Shown: piece after piece, positions 48,400 through 64,000 of the stretch
How the letters are laid out: the number at the start of each line of letters is the position of its first letter
Numbering within the stretch: the first letter of the stretch is position 1
Origin: Membranipora membranacea
Lineage: Eukaryota > Bryozoa > Gymnolaemata > Cheilostomatida > Membraniporidae
Assembly: GCA_914767715.1 (NCBI GenBank)
Contig: OU612073.1
Location: 12,152,001 to 12,216,000, forward strand
Length of the DNA: 64,000 nucleotides
Reading direction: 5' to 3'
The notes under the pieces: generated by a model
The model's input: the letters and a program-made list of their open reading frames with translations, nothing else
Told to the model about the DNA's origin: nothing
The model's database searches: none
Made by a program: the position numbers and the translations under genes

Positions 48400-51300
48400 A
48401 CAAGTGAAGAATAATTGTTCACGGAAGCAGGTGTGTGAGATCTCCACAGAGGAGGTGTTCCAGTCAGCGGGTATATGTGGTAGGGAGATTGGAGAACTGG
48501 ACAGCATCAGAAACTGGATACACATCGAACATAGCTGTTATGGTGATATGCCAGGAGAAACATGCCAACCTAAAACTACCACAACAACAACTACAACCAC
48601 ACCTGCAACTACAACCACAACAACTACAGGTACAGGAACAACTCATAATATCATTAAAATATTCTTTTTTTTCAATTATTTGATATTACAGCTCATTTTA
48701 GTAGCCATTGAAACCAGATTGTCATTAGAGTGTTGTCATTGGCTATGACCAAGACTAGCAATCATAGTGTTTAAAAACGACACTACTCCTTAAACTCCTC
48801 TGTTCGACAAACTCACTTAATTTATGCTACCCAAAATGCATTCATTGGAAAAAGCAGATGTTACCAACTCATTATCCGTGTTAAAAAAACCAATGGAAAG
48901 TACAGCCGCCCTATTGTTGATTCCGATTGGCCAGACTTGTGAACCACTAAAAATGTTTCAAAAACAATTACGATGTAAATCGTGAATATTATCAAAAATT
49001 AACATAAATTATTAGACCATTAGAAAGTGAATTCAGTCACAGGAAGATCTTATCGAACAAATCATTAGTATCATAACTATCATCTTGTCTTACGCCATTC
49101 TAGAGAAAGTTAGCAATTGAGCAACATTTCAGATAGCTCTATCCAATTCAAATCATATAACATGAATGATAACAAAAAGTTTCTCATTTGAATGAAAAAC
49201 TAATGACTTTTTATGGCAAAAATTGATTCCACAAATTACTTGCTATTGCGATTATTAACAAAATTTTTGTCAGCTCTAATATCTACATAACAGTGCACCT
49301 CAATGTGCTGTTCAACGTTGAATCACCAAATCCAGGGTTGCTGATTTTTCTGTATTCCCTGCCATAGCAATGCAGGTGCTCTTTCATAAATCTACCATAA
49401 CTATCGAATACCATATTATATCGTCATCCGCCAAAGTGGCAATATCAATCAAGCTATTGTAGCTTGATCCTTTGGTAATGGGTTTATTACCATTAATTGC
49501 CATAGGAACAACCTGTTCTGCTGGAGATTCGTGAAGGATTACCGTTTATTTTTCTGTTTCCCTGCAATAATCACTTTGGTAAAATTGAGTTCTAGTCAAA
49601 CTGTTGAGACTGTTCAGATTATATGCCAACAGAGATCAACAACTTTATAATCATTATTATTGAAAGTGGAACGTCTGAGCATGAAGGTCCCTGATACACT
49701 GAAATGAACTGGTTGTTGGAAGTCATCACTTACATATTATTATCGGTTGCAAAACTTTAAACGGATTCCTTAGGCAGTAATTTTATAGGGATAACAACCA
49801 TTTTCAGAAAAACAATATCCAAGTAGGCATTACAGTACCAGGTTAATAATGGGTGGTTGGAGATCATTTTTACAAGTGGTTATATAAACCTTATTGCACA
49901 ACTGGTTTTCAGGTAATAAAGCCATCAAAAGCTGAAAAAAATCCCAGGAAATGTAACCTAAGTAATAAATAACACAATCATCAATGTGGCTTAAACAATT
50001 GCACATAAATTCGCTCTGGATTATCAGTTTGGTTTTAACCCACAGTGATGATGGTTTTCCATCGGCTTTTTTTCACAAGGAAAAGTTCTTAGGCTAACCT
50101 AATTTACCTCAAATGATTTGCCAATCACTCATCAGATAAACGGAGATTAGGTTTGGTTTGTTCTTACCTGATGTCATTATAGTAATCCTTTAGAGATTAA
50201 TCAGTCAAGGAAATGGTACATTGGTTTTTAAAGAGATAATCAATTAGATCTTTAACGTTTGATAATATATCTTCATCCCAAAAGTTTGATTGTAATTTGA
50301 TTACTTACATCTTACTATAAGGAAATCTAAAAACTGAAGACCTGACACATTTACAACGGTTATTTCTCAATAACTCTGCTTTTACCAGAATGGAAAGAAA
50401 TGCATGTCATCAGTAAACATATTGCACCAAATACACCAAATTGCATCAGCTCTTTAGAGATGTTGGTGTTGTCACAGTCAGATGGATTAAGATGCCATGG
50501 CGCTAATCTATGCTTAATGCCTGTTGCTGAATCGTGTTACAAACAACCATGATAGCCTATATGAATTCAATTATCAATGATTTATTTCAACAACTAAATC
50601 AAATTTCACATGTTTAAATAAATAATAAATTAAATGAATATGAAATTTGCCAAATTGTCCCCATCCCCCAATTTTTGTAGGCATCCTGTGAAAATAACTC
50701 ATTTCATCAACATCAGAGTAGGAGCAAAGCTGTCATAAATATTTTGACAAATTTAAACAATTTTTATCAATTTTGCAGAGCCATCAACTATGGAAACTGC
50801 GTCTAAATCGTCTGCAGCGCTGACAACCAAGATCCGCCGATTGGTCACACGTCAGCCAAATAAGGAGGTGGTTACTAAGGCTCCGGGAGGCTGGGCAGCC
50901 AGTGGTATCACCCTCATTATCCCTATACTAGCTACTCTCCTCTTCTGCACTATACTGCTGATCATAGCTACCATGCTGTACAGGTAAGAATTGAGTGTGT
51001 TCTAATCCTAAACTGAAACATATGTGTGAAAAAAAGTACAAAAATTAGAGGGGTTCACTAATTTGCAGGGCAGTACTTCAGGTCAAATCAACTCACATGC
51101 CAGCTAACCCCAGTGTCTTAATCTTCGATTGCAATTAAAAAAATCATCACTTTTCAAATATTGGAATGATAACTCACTTACAAGCTTTAGAAAATTGTGC
51201 AGTAAGCAGCTCGATATGCTTCAGAGAAATACCCGAAGCTTGAGTTATCTAAGGATGTTTAGATGTCAATAAACTTGACAGGCTTCTTAATTGTAAAGGA

Positions 51301-52804
51301 TATTCTGACATGGTACCTTGGATCAAAACAATTTGACAGTGACATATTCTAAATGGTGACAGGATACTGATTATGAAAATGACTAAACATAGAGCCAGGC
51401 TGTTCAAAATTCTATTAACCACAGTACTCAGACTGACGTGAATGCCTGACTCAACCGAACTTGAATTTTAAATTCTTTTGCCATGACCAGAATTGTTTTC
51501 TGCTCAATTGGCACGCCGCAGTAGTTTGTTATCGCCAGTTTTATCTTTTGCTGTAACTTCTTTTTCTTTTCAGGCATGGGATCTGTAATAAGAAGCACTG
51601 GAAAGCAGTGAAAGCATCCCGAGTTCAAGGCAAAGGAGGGAAAGGCGGAAACGGTAAAGCGCAAATTAAAGTAGATGATTTGCACTTTAAAATAGACAGC
51701 CTCAAACTCAAAGAGCTTGAGAAGAGACTTGCAAAACAGCAGACGGAGTGCAATGACTACCTACAGGATTTCTCATTTCCTGTGACGTCTCTCAAGAGGT
51801 AAGCACGAGTGTCCAGTATGTGGCACTGATTATTAGATGATGAATGGAGACTCACCAAAACACTTGAGACAATAGCTATATGTTGACTTTGATGACCCCT
51901 GTAAATTACCTTGGTGCCTCTTCCTCGTTTTGAAACGTACTCGGAGTAATGAAAGTTGTCCTCAATCCCTTTGATGTTCGGTTCAAAACAAATGTTTTGA
52001 ACATTGAAGGGACTGATAAGAAGCAGACCCTTCCAACTTGGCGAAGAGTTTTCAAACACTGCATCTGATTACTGAGTAATGTAATCTTTACTCTGAGGTC
52101 TAATGCTTCATCCAGCTTTGTGATTATCTTATTATTGTTTCTGTTCCTATTCTAGATCACAACTGGCTGCTGCAGAAGAAGCAAAGTTGAGAACAGCATC
52201 AAAGCGAGGTCGTCACACGTCAGCAGAGTTACCATCATCACCTAAATCTGGCACATTACAGTCGGGTGAACTACAATATTTTAGTGATACATCAGAGTCA
52301 ACAACCACAACAGAAGGTGACGTCGACCGTCGTAAGCGTCGACGTGTCAAACCACTACCTCCTCTTAAAAGACCAGTCATACCACACAGTGAAGTGTATT
52401 TCACAGAGACTGAAAATGAAAGTGAAGCACCACGGTCTCGTAGAAAAGAACCTCTACCGCGATTAGACCCTCCACCTAAGGTACACAGGGGAGACAAACC
52501 AAAATATGTGCGACCACCAAGACCTCAGAGCGCTATATATGACTCTAATAATAGACTTAGTTTGGAGCTTGCACTGACTAAAGGTGCAGCTAAAAGACTC
52601 AATAACTCTTTGGATAAACAAAAGCCACATGGAACTGGCAAAAAACCAGTTGCCAGGCCGCGCAATCCACGGTGCTCAACATCTCTATATGGAAATATTG
52701 CCCTCGATGGAAATATGATTACAAACAGTCTGCCCGGTGCCAGCAGTTTACAGAGGAGGGCTCAGCAGAATACCTCAATACCTGAACACAAATCTGCCGG
52801 ATGA
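48400..52804 (+). CDS. SUEL-lectin-like membrane protein, copy B (5' truncated)
   Basis: Exons 48400-48629, 50779-50983, 51574-51798 and 52156-52804 match copy A exons 2-5 in length and phase. Only the second half of the lectin module, the Thr-rich stalk, the membrane segment and the tail are present; the duplication joint removed the first half and any promoter. Exon 2 has two replacements (Ile to Met and Ile to Lys near the stalk). The last exon differs from copy A by five bases that I can count, all synonymous. It could be transcribed from a new upstream promoter, or it may be a silent truncated copy that is too young to have decayed. Confidence 0.75.
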
Positions 52805-55800
52805 GAGTAAAAGAAAAAAATGATGTATACATTTTTTAAGAAGACGTTGCAATCAGTGCATATAGAGCGGTGACATGCACTCACTTGCGGAACAAATGTG
52901 TTAAACACAAAGACTCTAATTACAGTTGAACCAGATAGATTATTGCAATTATGCAGTGCAAACTATAATCCTAGTCATTTACTACCATTTCTGTCAAGTA
53001 GCAGATTTATGATTGGTAATTTTTTTTCACTATAAATAACATATTTTACTGGCCATATAAATATTACATTATTAGTAATATATGTAATTACCTGGAGGAA
53101 ATATTATGTTCAGATTTTGTTTGATGAGTTTTTGCTCAGTTCCCATGGAGCTCAAGCACATGAGGCCTCAGCATTCAGATCCAGACCAACATCAACCACT
53201 CTTTAAGTTATATTTAGCAGACATTTGTTCAATGCAATAGATTGACCTGGAGACGGCGTCCATCAAGTACAAAAAAGCAAACTATGCTTTTTGATGAATC
53301 ATTACGTAACAAATTATTAGATTGGGACTGTAAACTATGATTCGATCATAACAAAACAAGAGATATACAGTATTCAGTATTAAGCTGTGATTGGTTTTTA
53401 CGCTGAAATATAGTGCAACACTCTTTTCAAATCCTACAAAATTCCCGGACTTTCGGGTTGCTTTCCGTAAACAGGTGGACTGATACCCCCATCAAATGCC
53501 GCAAAGACAAATTGGAATGAGTTGGGCGGGTAGGGTGTATACACAAAAGTTGCCCGAGTTTATCAAATACAGCAATCCATTACCAGCAGTTGTCACATGT
53601 ACTGGTGATTAGGTTGTCAAATTAGGCATAGCACAGGTAGCATACCTCTCAAAAAAACTTTTATGAATATTTACAATAATAATTTGGTTGCACTTGTATT
53701 GTTCTTGTGGTTTTTTAAGGATGTACCTAAACAAACTTTTATGAATTTTAATTAAAATGGAAACTGACTTTGGCATCATGAAATATTCCATTGATCCACT
53801 CTGTCAGACTTTTCTCAAACAAGAGTGTGTATTGTGAAGCAGCCTGCGGCAAAATACAATGTGCTGTACACCACTCAGTGTATAAACACATCAGTGTGGT
53901 GATCATATCATTGATATAGGTTGTAATCTTTTTTAAGACTAGCTCTTTGTATCATGAGCAAGAGCCTAACGATACAGTACAGTGATGTCAAGATAAACCA
54001 AAAAATGGTTAAAGATGGATACAAATGAAGGTTAGTTGTCAACTCATTCAATACACTAAGCTTAGAGTAGCCAGTTAACTGAAGCAGGGATAGATAGCAA
54101 GAACTTAACATGCTTTCTGAAAGGCTCCAGGTCACACAAAGTGAACTGAAAATGTCTAGTGCATGAGTAATAGTTTAAACGCTCAAACTGTGCAGGGATA
54201 GCTAGTAGTTGCATTTCATAGTCAACCTGTTGATAATGAAATGCTACTGCCACCTATGCCGGCACAGTGTGAGTGATTACAAAACATCAGGATGCACGCT
54301 GTCCTGCAGTTAGCCATCAAAATTGCTCTCTTAGTTGTCTTCTCTTTATTCATGTTGAGATAACTCCTGTAACATAAATTTCTTAACGCCATTCAGCCTC
54401 GGCTAGAACAGGGAGGGTCGGACATATCGATTCTTGGCTTGTAACTTAGACACCAATATTACAGGGATATTATATGTTGTTGATAGAAAGATGAAGGACA
54501 TACGCAATAATGTTAGGATCGGTGTACAGTTTCTGCCTTGTGGTTCCTCAATATGCATAGTTTTGTCGATTGGTCAAACAGAATTCAAACAAACGGTAAC
54601 AGGTTGATTTTGTTACAAGTAGAAATCATTATTAAGGTGTAGGGTGAGTTTTGCTCACAGCGTCTCCTCCTAATGTGCTAAAAAACCTCTTTCTGTTCAT
54701 ATATTTCTGTGTGATACATAATTATTTTGTTGGATAAGGCCTTAAGTTCTTACTAAACTTGCTCAATATGGTCACTTTCTGCCTATGGGTTGAAAGTTTT
54801 GCAAAGATTGCGACTATTACTGCTGTTGTTTAAATTCTTCTTTATGGGTGACTCATGACAGTCATAACTTCCCCCCAATAGGAAACTGGAATTTCCAGTT
54901 TCCCAAGGGAAAGTTATCACTGCTATGAGTCATCATCACCCATGTAACGCGTAACCTATAGGAAACTGGAATGTCCAGTTTCCTTTAATTTTGATCACTA
55001 GCCATTGATGGTGCAACATCAAAACTTGTAAGCTAATAACTCATATTTACTAATGGAGATTGCATTGTTACCCTAACACCAGATGCCTCTAGCTTGTTAG
55101 TACAATAATTGTCTGGCACGTCCAGGGTCATGATCTTTCTGTGGCTCAATGTTATTGGCATTTTAGTGTCAGCCAAAGTCCAAATAGAATTGAGGGTTTG
55201 CTGGAGCAAGTTTGTAGTTACCACATGCCGGATAAAAGTTTCAACAACCGATCTTTTCTTAGCCATAAAAAATGAACGACATTTGTAACAGCTGTCTAAA
55301 CTTTAGCTGGGTATGGAAGCATTTGGTATTGGAGCGACGTCATGAGACGTTATTCCCATAATCCCCACAAAAAAATACTCCTACCTACATGGTCTTCCAT
55401 TTGTGTCTCAATCAGCTAAATTGTGCAACCTTTTAGGCGTTGGCGGTTTTGGATTTGAGTGATGTGAGTGTTATTGACAATTAATTTTCACTCACTCATG
55501 TTTTAAGGAAAACTCGGAATCTAGAAGTGTTACAGACTATACACAGTTATAAGTGTAGTTTATTTCCACTAGCCAACTAGATAAATGCAACTACTTTTTT
55601 TATATAAAACTGATTCAAGTTTTCATAGATATGCAATAATGTATCAGCGTGATACGCAAAATAATATGCTATGACTAAGACTAATATAGTAGGCAGCAAA
55701 TAAAGTTTAAGGTGAATAAATAATAAAAACGCAACAAAATGGTATTAAAAATGGAAACCTCTTTAACCCTCTCCATAAAAGAATAACAAATTATTGTAGT

Positions 55801-56405
55801 ATTTCAGTGGCATGTAGTCGATCAAAGACTTTGTATATAAGATATAAATTCCCTGAAGAGAGTGGATCACCTTCCTGTATCAAACTGGTCACTGTGTGGA
55901 CACGGCGATTACGGGAAGCTTACAACAATAAAATCAGGGGCAGATAACCTAGTGTAGTAACAAAAATATTCCCGCTGACATTGAGCACAAATAAAATTTG
56001 ATAGGGGTAGATGGTGGAGGCATGATAGATATAAGGCAGTCCAATGAACATATAAATAGTATTTATATGTTTATGGGTAGACCATAACTAGTGGTTATTT
56101 AGCCTACACAGTTTTGGTAGTTTGACAGCGCAGGAAAGAGTATGGATCAAAGAGATAAGTGTGGGGGTTTATTTCTCATCGGGTCAGCCATTCTGTTTGG
56201 ATAGTTAATGGAACCACTACACAGGGGAGGCAACCAAAGTTTACGGAATCAAAAAGGATACTATACTAGCTAACAGCCTCAGGCTACTTGCCCAGCGTTT
56301 CATTTTTTCCGTTTCCTGCACTGCAGATGAATATTTCCACGTTACTTGGTTTATCAGTCATGTAAGGAAAAAGTTGTAGCTGTGCTAGTTGATGAGGAAA
56401 TATGT
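52805..56405. other. Spacer between convergent genes, unit B
   Basis: Counterpart of 10,638-14,220. It holds the 3' ends of both genes and the hairpin cluster near 54.9 kb. A 77-codon reverse frame at 55,033-55,266 is interrupted in unit A, so it is not supported as a gene. Confidence 0.6.
54843..54983. repeat. Hairpin and palindromes (copy B)
   Basis: Same arrangement as 12669-12816. The C run is shortened to about six, the first palindrome (54881-54903) is unchanged, and the second (54961-54983) carries one substitution that breaks its symmetry (AATGT in place of AAATT). Confidence 0.75.
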
Positions 56406-59400
56406 TCAAAAAAATCTTAATATTAGTGAAGTCAGAAGTGACGGTTTTGCATTCGGTTTAAAAGCATTTCTAAGGCTGAGCTTATACTTTAGTGTTGACC
56501 TGAATTCTGGCACTTGATTTGATGTGAGAGCCATTTCTCTATTTGTCTTCAAAAATACTTCATAAAGATCCTCATGTTCACCAGACCTACTCAGGTTTGC
56601 AGCAAATAGAGGAATCATCATGTTTCTCTCTGCTCGGCTGCCATTAACCGTCGCCATCAACACCATGAAGTCAGAATGTTTGATATCAAAGTGGTCAGTG
56701 ACACTCAGAGAAGATCTAGCATCTAGCTGCCCGTGATCATCTACAAACATAAATGCTGTGTGCTGTCAAAGGGATCATCATGCATGTCTAGTTTTATGCA
56801 GTGCTACTACATGATTGTGCGGTTTTGGACCTAAATCCGATTTCATTATTCATCTGGTAGAGTAAGTTAGGATACGTAAGCAGAACATAATAATTTACCA
56901 ATCCCAAACAATATGGTCATCGTGACAGATATTAGTGTGATGCAGGCAAGGGGGAGGGGGGATTAAATGGTAGAATATTGAGAGAAAAATGGCTCTTGCC
57001 TTTCAACTCTTTTCTTTTCCACATTAGATGACTTACCAGGTGTAAGTTCATTGCGGCTATCATAAGTCAGCAGAGGTTGTGACAGCATCTGTGTTCGTTT
57101 GTTTTGGCATGCTTGAATTAGCAGGACCTGAAATATGAAAAAATTAAATGAGGGTCATTTGAAGGTGTTAAAAATCGCATTGATCACTTTCAAAAACAAA
57201 TTAGACTTTTTTCTTACTTATAATCCGAATGATTACGGGGAAAAAAAGATGGGTGCGCTATACACATTTCCAATCGTAGGTGACGATCAATACCAATGTA
57301 ATAATATATTGTTTGGCAGACAGGGAACTTGCCATGTATTAGATATTGTTAATCTGTTGCAGAATTGACCAACAAATGTACACCAACATCAAGACATTGT
57401 TAGAATCTTAGCAATGGACAACATAAGTTAGTGGAAGGGAGGTCGGAGGGAAATTTTGCAGAATTTAATCTTTTCATTGCTGGAGTGGTGGCAGGTTTCC
57501 TGTTTGACAAGTGTCAATAAATAGTAGCCAATCAGAACAGGACATTCTCCCTGATCAGAAGCATGATAGTTCTTAGTTTAAAGAACTTACAACAGGTGTT
57601 TGAGAGAGGGCAACTTCTCATTTCTAATCAACCTGATAAATTTGTTGTGACTTGAGATTGATCGCCAAGAGCGAGTATCATAAAAACATTTTTGTACCAA
57701 AACTTGCTAATTATTGTATGCAGTTTGCATTAAGCATGGTCATTATGCACTAATTTAAAAAAGTTACAATAATTTTGAGACTATTTAAAACCACACAGTT
57801 TGAAAAAGTTTACGTACTAGATTATTTTTATTCGAGCAGTCAAATGTGAGCAGGACAATGCATTTTACCATCTCCTAGTTGTAAGTATGGCCACTTGTCA
57901 TTATTTCTCACCTTTGGCTTGCCGTCCAGCTTTTGTGAGTTCATTGTCAGTAAGATGTCGTTGATGTCCAGTACACCATCTGACGCTTGGACAGCTCCTT
58001 TTTGACCATGAGCCATGATGATGACAATCAGGGCTGATAAGTCATCACTTTGTTCCTGGATCTCACGGATCGCTCCCAGCATCTCATTCCTTTTCAAGTC
58101 TTCTTTAACAGTCGTACTCACAGTGAATTTGGGAAGTACTTCACTGAGTGCATTGCATTCTTCTTTAGCCCCTGGTCTATCATCAGTTGCGTATATGATC
58201 AGGATTGCAGGTGGTGTTGGAAGAAGATAATATCCTGTCTGATCTTTAGTCCACCTTAACAAGGACTTCACAGCCGCAGATGATGCTATTTGATAAGGCG
58301 TTTTTCCATTTGCATCTTTCAATGCAAGAGCCTCCAATCTTTGCTTATCATCAAGCTTGTAGAGTAGAGTACTGATTATTGCTAAGTCATCACTTTGAGC
58401 CAGCAAATGTAGAAGGAAGTAGTCTTTCATCACTGAGAAAACTAACAGCCCAGTGTCAGCCCCTGCAGAAAATTAATTTAGAAAATTGGTCAGAAGTAGT
58501 TTGACAATTGTTTTAGGTAGAATTTTCCGAGCTCATTGCAATAGTCATGTTTAACCTAACCAATGTCACACAATTAGCAGCTAATTGCAAAAAACCCGCT
58601 GCCAGCAAAGGGTGAAGTGAAAAAAAAAATTGATGAAATGTTTCAAAGCTTGCAAAATCTGCTGAAAACGTAACACAGCTAATGGAGATGCAGCCGACTA
58701 CATTCCCAATAATATCACTTCATGGAAACTTCGAACGATAATTTTGTAGCATAAGTAAGACATACCTGTTTTTTTGGTTGAGGCATTTTGCAATAAGACG
58801 TTGTTCATGTAGTCAATCAGCAGCAGTGATGAGCTACCATAGCTGGAAATAGCTGTTTGGAGCAGCTTATACCACTGATAAGTGCTCAGCGAGTCCTTTA
58901 TAAGCTTCACAATCTCTGTGTGGCCTTTGTCTACTGCGATATGGAGAGGTGACATCAAATCCTCCAGTGTGGTTGTTTGGAGCAGCTCATACCACTGATC
59001 AGTGCTCAGCGAGTCCTTTATAAGCTTAACAATCTCTGTGTGGCCTCTGTCTGCTGCGATGTGGAGAGGTGTATTGCGATTCCGCCTTGTGTATTTTTGG
59101 AGCAGTTTATACCACTGATCAGTGCTCAGCGAGTCCTTTATAAGCTTAACAATCTCTGTGTGGCCTCTGTCTGCTGCGATGTGGAGAGGTGACATCCAAT
59201 CCTCCAGTGTGGTTGTTTGGAGCAGCTCATACCACTGATCAGTGCTCAGCGAGTCCTTTATAAGCTTAACAATCTCTGTGTGGCCTCTGTCTGCTGCGAT
59301 GTGGAGAGGTGACATCCAATCCTCCAGTGTGGTTGTTTGGAGCAGCTCATACCACTGATCAGTGCTCAGCGAGTCCTTTATAAGCTTAACAATCTCTGTG

Positions 59401-59828
59401 TGGCCTCTGTCTGCTGCGATGTGGAGAGGTCTCAGGAAATCCTTCAGTGTGATTGTTTGGAGCAGCTTATACCACTGATCAGTGCTCAGCGAGTCCTTTA
59501 TAAGCTTAACAATCTCTGTGTGGCCTCTGTCTGCTGCGATGTGGAGAGGTGACATCAAATCCCACCTTCTTGGTTGTTGTAGCAACTTATACCACTGATC
59601 AGTGCTCAGCGAGTCCTTTATAAGCTTCACAATCTCTGTGTGGCCTTTGTCTACTGCGATGTGGAGAGGTTTATATATGCAAGCCTGCCATGTTGGTGGT
59701 TGGAGCAGATTATACCACTGATCAGTGCTCAGCGAGTCCTTTATAAGCTTCACGATCTCTGTAAAGCCTTTGTTTATTGCATTACAAAGCCGTGTTAGTG
59801 TATCTGCTGTCTGAAATGATATATACAT
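56406..59828 (-). CDS. Ankyrin-repeat/caspase-like fusion protein, copy B
   Basis: Exons 58766-59828, 57912-58462, 57037-57127 and 56406-56740, all in phase, about 679 residues from ATG 59826-59828. There are eight 40-residue ankyrin-type repeats against five in copy A; exon 1 is 348 bp longer, which is three 120-bp units minus a 12-bp difference at the N-terminus. The caspase-like part keeps the histidine motif MAHGQKG and the cysteine motif IQACQNK. Replacements relative to A include RYDLAI/SDDLAI, DERPG/DDRPG and a different C-terminus (LILRFF against a longer end in A). AFG2A ends about 1 kb upstream on the same strand. Confidence 0.85.
58859..59790 (-). repeat. 120-bp coding tandem repeats, 8 units
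   Basis: Units begin about 58859, 58979, 59099, 59219, 59339, 59459, 59579 and 59700. The two units at 59,160-59,400 are virtually identical to each other, pointing to very recent unit gain by unequal exchange. Confidence 0.9.
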
Positions 59829-60827
59829 GGTGCACTTCTCAGCGACTCAAGTGTTTTGCTTCTATCTCTTCCTCAGCATCAACTCAGTTCAGTACACCCT
59901 GCACCCCTGACAATCTCCTATACTATATCACTTTATATTTGAACAATATCAATAAGTCTGAGAGATGGCCTAAGGGTATAGGAGGCTTATAGGAGGCTTT
60001 CCAATTCAAAGCGCTTAATGCATGGTGTATGACCGTGATAAGATAAAACTGTTTTCCACACGGACTTGACACTGAGATATGACCATTGTCCCTTACCTTA
60101 TCATGTAGAGATGACGTACTTCAATGTTATCTTTTTACAGCGTACTCTGATCAGTAACGACAATGTAACACAGTTATATGAATTTTCATGACTAAAACAA
60201 AAGTGAGATATCGGCAAACCTTTAAACATTATATAGGAGCTTGATATGGTTTTGTACATGTTATTTTCCTCACATTGTTTCAATATTGAAATACAGTGAA
60301 TATTAGTGACATAATATTTCTTTCATGGGAAACTAACATCATTTCCACTATATAATAGGACATAATAAGATCAAGGTAATATGTCATATATCATGGCCAA
60401 GTGTCTAGGATGTGTATAACAGCTTTTTGAGCAAAACTTCTATGAAGTAAAGTTCGCAATTCCCAAAATCAAACTTCAGGTCAATTTAAATTATTCCTCC
60501 AAGTGTAGTTCGCATTTCATTGGCCGGTCTAGCTACACCTGGATTTGATTCACTTTGTGTTGACTGCTAAAAAGATATCATAGAAATCATAATATTTGCT
60601 TCCCGTTGTTTGGCTCAAGACTTAAATAATGCGCAAAAGAAAATAGTTTGAATGTTTTACCTACAGTAACGTTTACAGTAAAGTTTTTGCTATCAGAATC
60701 AGATGCGCACTTCAATCCTCACTAAGATCAACTCCTTGCAATCATTTGAATCAAGTCTGCAATCCGAGTAATCTTAACTACAAACGTTGGTCAAGCCTAT
60801 AGACCTTCTAGTGTCTGTGCAGGTGTA

Positions 60828-64000
<3,173 letters not shown>

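Noticed and set aside
55033-55266. 77-codon reverse frame starting MAKKRS
   Set aside because: The matching unit A sequence has an insertion and stops at the beginning; no coding conservation.

Overview
The window is nuclear DNA from an animal, most likely a marine invertebrate; the phylum cannot be fixed from sequence alone. It is AT-rich, its genes are split by GT-AG introns of up to about 2 kb, and it carries a SUEL-type lectin gene, CR1/Rex1-like and other LINEs, a P-element-type transposase relic, a hAT miniature element and tRNA-derived SINEs.

The main architecture is a large direct duplication. Unit A runs from about 4,409 to 46,615 (about 42.2 kb). Unit B starts at 46,616 and runs off the window at 64,000. 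Each unit holds the same three host genes in the same order: (1) on +, a single-pass membrane protein with a SUEL/Gal-lectin-like ectodomain, a Thr-rich stalk and a basic, proline-rich tail; (2) on -, a fusion of 40-residue ankyrin repeats with a caspase-like (C14) domain; (3) on -, AFG2A/SPATA5, a double AAA+ ATPase. Introns and spacers of the two units look nearly identical over most of their length, so the duplication is recent, or the two units are alternative haplotypes placed in tandem by the assembly.

The copies have since diverged. Unit A carries a 14.4-kb insertion (17,128-31,540) with about 15-bp terminal inverted repeats and a 7-bp target duplication; unit B shows the empty site. 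The insertion sits about 65 bp upstream of the ankyrin-caspase start codon. AFG2A in unit A is a pseudogene: it has a nonsense codon, two single-base frameshifts, a further phase mismatch, and a 1.42-kb deletion that removed its last four exons. Every AFG2A exon visible in unit B is in frame. The lectin gene in unit B lacks the first visible lectin exon, but its remaining exons are intact. The ankyrin repeat number differs (5 in A, 8 in B), and the 3' half of the ankyrin-caspase gene is much more diverged than its surroundings, which suggests gene conversion from another paralogue.

Layout: 1-3,503 no gene seen; 3,504-10,637 lectin gene A; 10,638-14,220 spacer with a hairpin/palindrome cluster; 14,221-17,062 ankyrin-caspase A; 17,128-31,540 large TIR element containing a 430-bp tandem array, a LINE, a short tandem array, an unidentified spliced gene, a Ty3-type fragment and a SINE; 32,642-32,998 hAT miniature element; 33,226-44,423 AFG2A pseudogene with a nearly complete LINE in one intron; 44,674-46,615 P-type transposase relic cut by the duplication junction; 48,400-52,804 lectin gene B; 56,406-59,828 ankyrin-caspase B; 60,828-64,000 AFG2A B (3' part) with a SINE in an intron.
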